From an uncultured Flavobacteriales bacterium (GTDB taxonomy: Bacteria > Bacteroidota > Bacteroidia > Flavobacteriales_D > Parvicellaceae): 6,553 nucleotides of DNA. Below, piece after piece: positions 1 through 6,239 of the stretch; the stretch's first letter is position 1; every line of letters begins with the position of its first letter. A model generated the notes under the pieces. The model made no database searches, was not told the origin of the DNA, and saw only the letters and a list, made by a program, of their open reading frames with translations. Location: assembly GCA_937924345.1 (NCBI GenBank), contig CALDTD010000362.1:1-6553 (forward strand), read 5' to 3'. Made by a program: the position numbers and the translations under genes.

Positions 1-2014
1 TGTTTCCTTCTATTGATTGAGTAGTCGTACCTGCTTCTGTTGCAAAGATAGTTCCCATTACTTCATTCTCATTTGCACCAGCAATTCCTGGTAAGTTAGC
101 CATACTTAAGTTCAACTCTGCAGACTTAGCAGTTGCATCAATTGCTTTAGCTACATCATCTACACTTGTTGCACTTCCAATCTTACCTTTTAAGTATGCA
201 GCTTTTTTCTCTTTTAATACTTCTGGACGCATTAATTCTTTTATTCCATCAAAAGATGGAGTTCCTTCGTGAGATTCACTTTTTAAAGAAGTAATTGCCA
301 ATAATTCGTCTGAAATAAACTCTGGATCAGAAATACTTCCAACCTTATGGTTAAAGTTCCATTTTACTAATGGCATATTTTTCCCAAGTTCTCCAATAAA
401 TGGACTTTCAATTCTTACGTTTTCTGCTGTCTTTACTTCTTTATTTAATTTTTCTGCGGCTGCTTTAAATCCTGATGCTTTAGCTTCAGCATAAAAACCA
501 TCAACTGTTTCTGTATAAACTAAATCTCTAGTCGCTTTACTAGGCTTTACATTAGCATCAACAATGGCAATCATTTTATAAGCATTGTCTCCTCTCTTTA
601 AGTTTTCCATAATGTGAAAACCGAAAGATGTTTTTACAATCTCCATTGCTCCTACAGGTTTGTTAAAACCAAAGTCTTTGTATTCTTGAACAAAGTTGAT
701 GTCCTTATCAAATGTATACTCTCCGTCTTTTCCTGGCTGGTTAGAACCTGGATCTTCGGAATATTTGTAAACGAAATCTACAAACTTAGAACGATCTCTC
801 TTTAATACACGTAACAAACTATCAGCAAATGCCTTTTTCTTTTTAAACTCATCTGCGTTATTCTCGTCAGCTTTAACTAAAATATGTCTTACCGTTACCT
901 CATTCTTAGTCACAATATCTCTTACCTTAATTAACTGTAATTTATTTCCTTCTGCAACAGGCCCAACAACATCTCCTTTGTTAGCAGCAGTAATTAATTC
1001 GTCAGTTGCTACCGAGAAAGTTCCAGTTCCAGGTTTGTATGGTTCTGTTGGTAAAACGTCTACAGCATTAATCTGAAATTGATTTTGCTGTTGCTGATTA
1101 GCACCGATTTTAGTCGCAGCATTATTTGCAACGAATAAAGAATCGTTAACAGAATTTTTAAACGCTTGTTTTTTACGCTCCATATTCGCCATTGCTGCTT
1201 GTTTATCTTCAGCAGAAGGAGAAACTTTAAACGTTACATAATCAATTGTTCTTACTTCTGATTCTTGTTCCCATTTCTTATCATTCTTATGTGCATCGAA
1301 ATACTTTCTCAAGTCTGCATCTTCTACAGTAACTAAAGAATCTGGAATTGTACTGTATTCTTTAAATGCATAACGAACAGAAGCCTTAGTATTTTTCTCG
1401 ATAAAACTTCTTTTTGCATCTTCAGTCGTTGCGTAAGCACCAAACTTTGCCATTTTGGTATACTTATCTCTCAAACGTTGTTTTCTGATAGGGCTTTCTA
1501 CATTACTATATAACCAAGCTTTTGCTCCTTTTCCACCAACCAAAACTCTGTCGATACCAGGCTTTACAGAATCTTTAGCAAATTGGCCATTATATTTGAA
1601 CATTTCTTTAATAACAGGCGAAGGATCTTCTCCGTAAATCATAACGTCATTCAGCTCTTTACTACCAACAGCTAGTGGAACTTCAGCTAATTCTTTTCCA
1701 TACAAAGTACCTACAACAAGCTGACTCCAAACACTATTCTTTATTTGTTCGTTTTGTTGATCATCTAAAACTAATACCTGACCAGCTTGTTGATATTGCT
1801 GTCTGTAAGTGTTAATCGTACTATCTATTTTGTAATTGTATCGCCATTCCGAATCCATCATTGGGGTGCCATCTATGCTACCAATTGGTTGTTCTCCAGT
1901 ACCATAAAAGTAGCTTGAAATTCTATCGAAAGGTACGATAAACAGTAGTAAACCTAACCCTACGAATATAACTAGCAGTGTCGATTTTTCTCTAATTTTA
2001 CCTATTATTGCCAT
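1..2014 (-). CDS. ppiD: PpiD/SurA-type periplasmic peptidyl-prolyl isomerase, C-terminus cut by window edge
   Basis: This is an unbroken minus-strand reading frame of 671 codons from ATG at 2014, still open at position 1. Residues 1-10 are short and basic (K6, R8, K10). Residues 12-28 form one membrane segment (LLVIFVGLGLLLFIV), so the protein is an inner-membrane-anchored periplasmic foldase with an N-in topology. A SurA-like chaperone domain follows from about residue 45 (PIGSIDG). Residues about 257-366 look like a degenerate parvulin repeat (IDYVTFKV ... GDVVGPV ... LQLIKV). Residues about 373-470 are the recognisable parvulin/PPIC domain: RHILV at 376-380, YSEDPGS at 418-424 and FGFHI at 464-468, keeping both conserved His (H377, H467). 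The C-terminal part (VMGTIFATEAG) is typical of PpiD. Known family members help outer-membrane and secreted proteins fold; E. coli PpiD is 623 aa and flavobacterial ones about 700, so roughly 30 residues are probably missing. The GGxLGW-type loop reads GKDGEYTF, so isomerase activity could be weak. No Shine-Dalgarno sequence precedes the ATG. The symbol is by similarity of architecture. Confidence 0.9.
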   Translation of the reverse strand, partial: MAIIGKIREKSTLLVIFVGLGLLLFIVPFDRISSYFYGTGEQPIGSIDGTPMMDSEWRYNYKIDSTINTYRQQYQQAGQVLVLDDQQNEQIKNSVWSQLVVGTLYGKELAEVPLAVGSKELNDVMIYGEDPSPVIKEMFKYNGQFAKDSVKPGIDRVLVGGKGAKAWLYSNVESPIRKQRLRDKYTKMAKFGAYATTEDAKRSFIEKNTKASVRYAFKEYSTIPDSLVTVEDADLRKYFDAHKNDKKWEQESEVRTIDYVTFKVSPSAEDKQAAMANMERKKQAFKNSVNDSLFVANNAATKIGANQQQQNQFQINAVDVLPTEPYKPGTGTFSVATDELITAANKGDVVGPVAEGNKLQLIKVRDIVTKNEVTVRHILVKADENNADEFKKKKAFADSLLRVLKRDRSKFVDFVYKYSEDPGSNQPGKDGEYTFDKDINFVQEYKDFGFNKPVGAMEIVKTSFGFHIMENLKRGDNAYKMIAIVDANVKPSKATRDLVYTETVDGFYAEAKASGFKAAAEKLNKEVKTAENVRIESPFIGELGKNMPLVKWNFNHKVGSISDPEFISDELLAITSLKSESHEGTPSFDGIKELMRPEVLKEKKAAYLKGKIGSATSVDDVAKAIDATAKSAELNLSMANLPGIAGANENEVMGTIFATEAGTTTQSIEGN

Positions 2015-2033
2015 TTTTTTATAAAAATTTAAG

Positions 2034-2141
2034 TTCGCGAATATACAATTGTAATTTGATTAATAAAAGTTTACCCGCTTTAGTTTTGCTCGATTTACAA
2101 CTTTATAATGGTTTATAAACATTTATTCTAGTTGTTAACAA
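2034..2141. repeat. Cluster of four short perfect palindromes
   Basis: Four perfect palindromes lie in 108 bp: TTCGCGAA (2034-2041), TACAATTGTA (2044-2053), GTTTATAAAC (2111-2120) and TTGTTAACAA (2132-2141). The first two flank the start side of ppiD, and the last two would fall within the proposed purH leader. Also, TTTATAA occurs twice with a 10-bp offset (2102 and 2112), one helical turn. Short palindromes arise by chance in AT-rich DNA, so some or all may carry no function. Confidence 0.35.
2055..2088 (+). promoter_or_regulatory. Candidate Bacteroidota-type promoter for purH
   Basis: TTTG at 2055-2058 and TAGTTTTG at 2081-2088 match the -33 (TTTG) and -7 (TAnnTTTG) elements of the primary sigma factor of Bacteroidota, separated by 22 nt, within the usual range of about 17-23. 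Transcription would start near 2095, giving a purH leader of about 140 nt that contains the inverted repeat at 2167-2188. A weaker alternative -7 element, TATATTTA at 2190-2197, lies closer to the gene but has no TTG at the right distance. The assignment rests on motif matching alone. Confidence 0.45.
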
Positions 2142-2166
2142 AGCCTTTAAGCTTATTTAAGGTCTC

Positions 2167-2188
2167 AAACTATTTATAGAAATAGTTT
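2167..2188. repeat. Perfect 9-bp inverted repeat upstream of purH
   Basis: AAACTATTT (2167-2175) and AAATAGTTT (2180-2188) are exact reverse complements separated by ATAG. It ends 47 bp before the purH ATG. It could be a dimeric-regulator operator or, if transcription begins near 2095, an RNA hairpin in the purH leader. It lacks a GC-rich stem and U-tract, so it is not a convincing intrinsic terminator. The structure is read directly from sequence; a function is inferred only from position. Confidence 0.6.
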
Positions 2189-2235
2189 CTATATTTACGC
2201 TTTGCAACTGACTTAACATTACATTCTGATCAAAA

Positions 2236-3765
2236 ATGAGCGATTCTAAACGCATCAAAAAAGCACTAATTTCTGTTTACAGTAAAGATAAATTAGACAA
2301 AATTGTTCAAGAGCTACAAAAATTAGGTGTAGAAATATTTTCTACAGGTGGTACTCAAAGCTACATAGAAAGTAAAGGTGTTGAAGTTTCTCGTGTTGAA
2401 GATTTGACGAGTTATCCTTCTATTCTTGGAGGTAGAGTAAAAACATTGCATCCAAAAATATTTGGTGGAATTTTAAGTCGAAGAGATTTAAAAGAAGATA
2501 TTAATCAGTTAAACGAATTTGAGATTCCAGAGATAGATTTAGTGATTGTAGATTTATATCCATTTGAAGAGACCGTTTCTTCTGGTGCAAGTCACGAAGA
2601 TATTATCGAAAAAATTGATATAGGCGGTATTTCCTTAATTAGAGCGGCAGCTAAAAACTATAAGGATGTTGTAATTGTATCTTCGAAAAACCAATACGAA
2701 GATTTATCTAAAGTTTTATCAAACAATAAAGGGGAAACTACTTTAGGTGAGCGAAAAGAGTTTGCAAAAGCCGCCTTTAATATCTCATCTCATTACGATA
2801 CAAAAATATTCAATTACTTCAGCAACAACGATGATAGCGTTTTAAAAGAAAGTATTTTAGAATCTACACCTCTTCGTTATGGAGAAAACCCGCATCAAAA
2901 AGGTGTCTTTTATGGAAAACTGGACGAGCTGTTTGATAAATTACACGGAAAGGCATTAAGCTATAATAACCTGTTAGATGTTGATGCCGCAGTAAATCTT
3001 ATGCAAGAGTTTAAAAACGAAGGACCAACTTTCGCTATTTTAAAACACAATAACGCTTGTGGAATTGCAATAAAAAAAACTATTAAGGATGCATACGAAG
3101 CTGCTTTAGCAGGGGATCCTGTTTCTGCTTTCGGTGGAATATTAATTAGTAACACTAAAATTGATTTAGAAACAGCCGAAGAGATAAACAAGCTGTTTTG
3201 CGAGGTCGTAATTGCTCCAGCTTACGAAGTTGAAGCATTAAAAATCTTAAAAAGTAAAAAGAATAGAATTATTCTTATTCAAAAAGAAGTTGCGTTTCCA
3301 AAAACACAAATAAGAACATTATTGAATGGTGTCTTATTTCAAGAAAAAGATAACAAAACTGATAAAATTACTGACTTTAAAAACGCTACAAATAAAAAAC
3401 CTAGCGCCAGTCAGTTAACTGATTTAGAATTTGCTAGTAAGATTTCGAAGCACACAAAATCAAACACCATAGTTTTAGCAAAAAACAAACAACTATTAGC
3501 AAGTGGAACAGGACAAACTTCTAGAGTTGACGCGCTAAACCAAGCTATACATAAAGCAAAGTCATTTCATTTTGATTTGAACGAAGCAGTATTAGCCTCT
3601 GATGCATTCTTTCCTTTTCCTGATTGTGTAGAAATAGCTGGTAAAGAAGGGGTAAACGCCGTAATTCAACCTGGAGGATCTATAAAAGATCAGCTTTCGA
3701 TTGACTATTGTAATGCAAACGATATTGCAATGGTCTTTACAGGAACAAGACATTTTAAACATTAA
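2236..3765 (+). CDS. purH: Bifunctional AICAR formyltransferase / IMP cyclohydrolase
   Basis: PurH carries out the last two steps of de novo purine synthesis in the cytoplasm: AICAR plus 10-formyl-tetrahydrofolate gives FAICAR, which is then cyclised to IMP. At 509 aa it is close to the usual length (529 in E. coli), and both domains are complete. The N-terminal MGS-like cyclohydrolase domain (about 1-200) has STGGT at 36-40, GGRVKTLHP at 65-73, LYPF at 107-110 and DIGG...RAAAKN at 128-141, which carry the active-site residues known from human and avian enzymes (here K69, Y108, D128, K140). The C-terminal formyltransferase domain has RYGENPHQ at 214-221, SYNNLLDVDAA at 242-252, the catalytic Lys-His pair K270-H271 in ILKHNNACG, DPVSAFGG at 294-301, and the conserved tail FPFPDCVEIA ... 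VIQPGGS ... FTGTRHF. No Shine-Dalgarno is present; the A-rich GATCAAAA leader is normal for this phylum. It is probably the first gene of the transcript running into mreB 38 bp later. Confidence 0.98.
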   Translation: MSDSKRIKKALISVYSKDKLDKIVQELQKLGVEIFSTGGTQSYIESKGVEVSRVEDLTSYPSILGGRVKTLHPKIFGGILSRRDLKEDINQLNEFEIPEIDLVIVDLYPFEETVSSGASHEDIIEKIDIGGISLIRAAAKNYKDVVIVSSKNQYEDLSKVLSNNKGETTLGERKEFAKAAFNISSHYDTKIFNYFSNNDDSVLKESILESTPLRYGENPHQKGVFYGKLDELFDKLHGKALSYNNLLDVDAAVNLMQEFKNEGPTFAILKHNNACGIAIKKTIKDAYEAALAGDPVSAFGGILISNTKIDLETAEEINKLFCEVVIAPAYEVEALKILKSKKNRIILIQKEVAFPKTQIRTLLNGVLFQEKDNKTDKITDFKNATNKKPSASQLTDLEFASKISKHTKSNTIVLAKNKQLLASGTGQTSRVDALNQAIHKAKSFHFDLNEAVLASDAFFPFPDCVEIAGKEGVNAVIQPGGSIKDQLSIDYCNANDIAMVFTGTRHFKH

Positions 3766-3803
3766 CAAACAACAGATTAAAAAGTACAACAGCATAACAG
3801 AAC

Positions 3804-4829
3804 ATGGGATTATTTAACGTATTTACACAAGAAATAGCAATAGATTTAGGAACAGCAAATACTTTAATCATACAAAATGATAAAGTAGTTGTAGATCAAC
3901 CATCGATTGTTGCCATAGACCGAACAACAAACAAAATAATTGGAATTGGGCGTAAGGCACAGCAAATGCATGGTAAAACGCACGAAAACATTAAAACTGT
4001 TCGTCCTTTAAGAGACGGTGTAATTGCAGATTTCCATGCTGCTGAGCACATGATTAGAGGTATGATTAAGATGATTAAATCTGGTCGTCAACTAATGCAA
4101 CCTTCTTTAAGAATGGTAATTTGTATTCCTTCTGGAATTACAGAAGTAGAAAAAAGAGCGGTTCAGGACTCTGCAGAACACGCAGGAGGTAAAGAAGTTT
4201 ACTTAATTCATGAACCTATGGCTGCAGCAATAGGTATTGGTGTTGATGTAGAAGAACCAATGGGGAATATGATTATTGACATAGGCGGAGGAACTTCTGA
4301 AATTGCTGTAATAGCTTTGGGAGGAATTGTTTGTGATAAATCTATTCGTGTTGCAGGTGATGACTTTACAGGAGATATTGAAGAGTATATGCGTCGTCAG
4401 CACAATATTTTAATTGGAGAGCGTACTGCAGAACAGATTAAGATTGAAGTTGGAGCTGCTGTAACAGAACTAGAAAATCCGCCAGAAGATTACCCTGTTC
4501 GTGGGCGTGATTTAATGACAGGTATTCCGAAAGAAATTTATGTTACTTACCAAGAAATTGCACATTGTTTAGATAAGTCTATTGCAAAAATTGAGGAGGC
4601 TATTATGAATGCTTTAGAAATGACACCACCAGAGTTATCTGCAGATATTTTTAAGACAGGTATATATTTAGCTGGAGGAGGTTCTATGCTAAGAGGGTTA
4701 GATAAACGAATTTCTGAAAAAACAAAACTACCTGTACATATCGCAGAAGATCCTTTAAGAGCAGTTGCAAGAGGTACTGGAATTGCATTAAAAAACATCG
4801 ATAAATATCAGTTCTTAATTAGACAATAG
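3804..4829 (+). CDS. mreB: Rod shape-determining protein MreB (bacterial actin)
   Basis: MreB is an ATP-binding actin homologue that forms membrane-bound filaments on the inner face of the cytoplasmic membrane and positions the elongation machinery for peptidoglycan synthesis. The 341-aa product is full length (347 in E. coli). The actin-fold nucleotide motifs are all present: phosphate-1 DLGTANT at 14-20, phosphate-2 DIGGGTSEIAV at 159-169, and the adenosine motif GIYLAGGGSMLRGLDK at 286-301. The presumed catalytic Glu lies in HEPMAAAIG at 136-144 (E137). The first residues (MGLFNVF) have hydrophobic pairs suited to membrane attachment, as in other MreB N-termini. The position before E137 is His, where E. 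coli and Thermotoga have Glu; I believe this is a lineage variant, not a defect. It sits 38 bp after purH and 61 bp before mreC, with no terminator on either side, so co-transcription is likely. No Shine-Dalgarno sequence is seen. Confidence 0.98.
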   Translation: MGLFNVFTQEIAIDLGTANTLIIQNDKVVVDQPSIVAIDRTTNKIIGIGRKAQQMHGKTHENIKTVRPLRDGVIADFHAAEHMIRGMIKMIKSGRQLMQPSLRMVICIPSGITEVEKRAVQDSAEHAGGKEVYLIHEPMAAAIGIGVDVEEPMGNMIIDIGGGTSEIAVIALGGIVCDKSIRVAGDDFTGDIEEYMRRQHNILIGERTAEQIKIEVGAAVTELENPPEDYPVRGRDLMTGIPKEIYVTYQEIAHCLDKSIAKIEEAIMNALEMTPPELSADIFKTGIYLAGGGSMLRGLDKRISEKTKLPVHIAEDPLRAVARGTGIALKNIDKYQFLIRQ

Positions 4830-4861
4830 GTTAATTAAATAACTGTTTACTGTAGAAAATA

Positions 4862-4880
4862 TTCTATTTCAAAAATAGAA
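4862..4880 (+). repeat. Perfect 8-bp hairpin just upstream of mreC
   Basis: TTCTATTT (4862-4869) and AAATAGAA (4873-4880) are exact reverse complements around a 3-nt CAA loop, ending 10 nt before the mreC ATG. The stem is AT-rich and has no T-tract after it, so it is a poor terminator. As an mRNA hairpin next to the start codon it could affect mreC translation relative to mreB, or mark a processing site. The same CTATTT...AAATAG core occurs in the inverted repeat upstream of purH. Confidence 0.5.
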
Positions 4881-4890
4881 AAGCAACCGC

Positions 4891-5730
4891 ATGCAAAACA
4901 TATTTCGTCTTTTTCAGAAATATAGCACTGTCTTTATCTTCTTGATATTGCAGTTGATTTGTATGGGCTTTATTTTCTCTAAAAGTAATCCTTATCAACA
5001 CTCTAAATTTGCTAACTCGTCTAACCAACTTATAGGTGGAATATATGAGGTAAACAACAGCGTAAAATCGTATTTGTATTTAGAAGAAGAAAACGAATTA
5101 CTTCGTGAACAAAACCAAAAACTATTAGATAAAATTAATAATCAATCGCTAACTGTTGGTAATTACTTTTCTATTTTGGAAGACACTCTTTATATGCAAC
5201 AATATTATCACCAAGCTGCATCTATTATAAAACTAAGCAAAGATAAAAGCAATAATTTTCTAACCTTAAACAAAGGAGAATCAAACGGGGTAAAACGTAA
5301 TACTGGAATTATAGGAACTAAAGGAGTTATTGGTTATGTTGTAGCTTCATCTAGCCATTATGCAACAGTTTTACCTATTATACATCCAAAGTTTAAACTA
5401 TCAGTAAGACACAAGAAAACCAAATCTATAGGCCTACTTTCTTGGGAAAAGAACAATACATGGCAAACTGCAACCATTAATGATATTGCTAATTTTATGA
5501 CAGTAACAATTGGAGATACTATTGAAACAACTGGAGGTGATACATTTTTTCCTGAGGGAACTGTAATAGGAATTGTTAAAGAAACAGAAGAACTTCCTGG
5601 TAAAGGGACGCAATTAATAACAATTAACCTTATCGAGAATTTTGGGAATATACATTCTGTATTTGCTATAGAAAATGTTTCACAAATAGAACAACAACAA
5701 TTAGAAGATTCGGTGGTAATCGATGAATAA
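4891..5730 (+). CDS. mreC: Rod shape-determining protein MreC
   Basis: MreC is a bitopic inner-membrane protein whose periplasmic part binds and activates PBP2 in the elongasome. The 279-aa product has a short cytoplasmic N-terminus, a membrane segment at about 13-29 (VFIFLILQLICMGFIF), and a coiled coil at about 62-86 (LYLEEENELLREQNQKLLDKI) through which MreC dimerises. A beta-rich domain spans about 108-262, with the family signatures NKGESNGVKRNTGIIGTKG at 127-145 and GDTIETTGGD...FPEGTVIGIV at 208-229. The tail is short and acidic (EDSVVIDE). Length is within the usual range, and nothing is missing. The chosen ATG puts the membrane anchor at the expected place. The gene begins 61 bp after mreB, behind a small hairpin, and its last 8 nt overlap the start of mreD. 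Confidence 0.95.
   Translation: MQNIFRLFQKYSTVFIFLILQLICMGFIFSKSNPYQHSKFANSSNQLIGGIYEVNNSVKSYLYLEEENELLREQNQKLLDKINNQSLTVGNYFSILEDTLYMQQYYHQAASIIKLSKDKSNNFLTLNKGESNGVKRNTGIIGTKGVIGYVVASSSHYATVLPIIHPKFKLSVRHKKTKSIGLLSWEKNNTWQTATINDIANFMTVTIGDTIETTGGDTFFPEGTVIGIVKETEELPGKGTQLITINLIENFGNIHSVFAIENVSQIEQQQLEDSVVIDE
5723..5730 (+). promoter_or_regulatory. mreC stop / mreD start overlap (translational coupling)
   Basis: The eight bases ATGAATAA contain the mreD start codon (5723-5725) and the mreC TAA (5728-5730). No Shine-Dalgarno precedes the mreD ATG. Reinitiation by ribosomes finishing mreC would keep the two membrane partners in step. The overlap is seen directly; coupling is inferred. Confidence 0.6.
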
Positions 5731-6235
5731 TTTAATCAAAAACATATTACACCTCTTGGGACTTGTTTTCGTACAAGTCTTGGTAATCGATCAAATTAGC
5801 TTTGGAAGTTTAAACACATACGTTAGCCCAATTATCGTTGGATTAGGGATTATCATTTTACCAGCAGGGTGGTCACAAAACAGACTTTTACTTACTGCTT
5901 TTTTAGTAGGGATACTACTTGATAGCTTTCATGATACATTAGGAATTAATGCTTCTGCTTTGGTTTTTTTAGCGTTTCTTCGTCCCTTAATCTTAAAGCT
6001 AGTATCGCCAAGAGAAGGGTTTGAATCTTTTATAGAACCTACAGTTTTTACATTAAAAATAGGAAAATATGCTATCTATAGTTTTATTTTATTTTTAGGA
6101 TTTAACGTTGTTTATTTCTTGTTAGAAAGTCTAGAAACAAATTCTTTTATTATTGTGTTAATAAAAGCATTTCTTTCGTCAATAGTAGCATTTTTACTCT
6201 CGCTTTTATATCAATATTTAACCTTTAAAAAGTAG
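5723..6235 (+). CDS. mreD: Rod shape-determining protein MreD
   Basis: MreD is a small polytopic inner-membrane protein that works with MreC to control PBP2-RodA in lateral wall synthesis. The 170-aa product is highly hydrophobic, with about six predicted membrane segments near residues 8-24, 33-48, 54-69, 74-93, 113-135 and 141-165. The signature GILLDSFHDTLGINA (63-77), followed by FLRP at 85-88, matches the MreD pattern GLLxDxxxxxxLG. The ATG lies inside the mreC 3' end: ATGAATAA (5723-5730) holds the mreD start and, in another frame, the mreC stop, which suggests translational coupling. Only 4 nt separate its TAG from the following PBP2 gene. Sequence conservation of this family is low, so the assignment relies on topology, the signature and the mreC-mreD-mrdA context together. 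Confidence 0.92.
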   Translation: MNNLIKNILHLLGLVFVQVLVIDQISFGSLNTYVSPIIVGLGIIILPAGWSQNRLLLTAFLVGILLDSFHDTLGINASALVFLAFLRPLILKLVSPREGFESFIEPTVFTLKIGKYAIYSFILFLGFNVVYFLLESLETNSFIIVLIKAFLSSIVAFLLSLLYQYLTFKK

Positions 6236-6239
6236 TAAA

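Larger units (their letters stand above)
2015..2235. other. Divergent intergenic region between ppiD and purH
   Basis: These 221 bp hold no credible gene and must contain the start signals of both divergent units. The stretch is strongly AT-rich. It carries a plus-strand Bacteroidota-type promoter candidate, a perfect 9-bp inverted repeat and four short perfect palindromes (each entered separately). I looked for a matching minus-strand promoter (TAnnTTTG read toward ppiD) and found only one-mismatch versions, TACAATTG (2046-2053) and TATATTCG (2038-2045), neither with a TTG at suitable distance. The ppiD promoter is therefore not assigned. Confidence 0.85.

Noticed and set aside
614..805. Plus-strand open frame of 63 codons
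   Set aside because: It lies wholly inside the PpiD-like gene on the opposite strand, has no recognisable product, and the minus-strand frame has clear domain motifs.
1455..1637. Plus-strand open frame of 60 codons
   Set aside because: It is antisense to the PpiD-like gene and has no family resemblance or start signal.
2961..3191. Minus-strand open frame within purH
   Set aside because: It is antisense to the conserved formyltransferase domain, including the catalytic Lys-His pair.
3592..3795. Minus-strand open frame over the purH 3' end and the purH-mreB gap
   Set aside because: Most of it is antisense to the conserved PurH tail; the Cys-rich translation resembles no known family.
3766..3803. 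Repeated ACAACAG/AACAG units in the purH-mreB gap
   Set aside because: The units are short, irregular A/C-rich sequence, as expected in leader DNA of this phylum, with no clear repeat period.
4203..4798. Two minus-strand open frames within mreB (4203-4403 and 4547-4798)
   Set aside because: Both are antisense to the MreB nucleotide-binding motifs and have no supporting features.
4830..4890. Intrinsic terminator between mreB and mreC
   Set aside because: The only hairpin (4862-4880) has an all but GC-free stem and is followed by AAGCAACCGC, not a T-tract; operon continuity is more likely.
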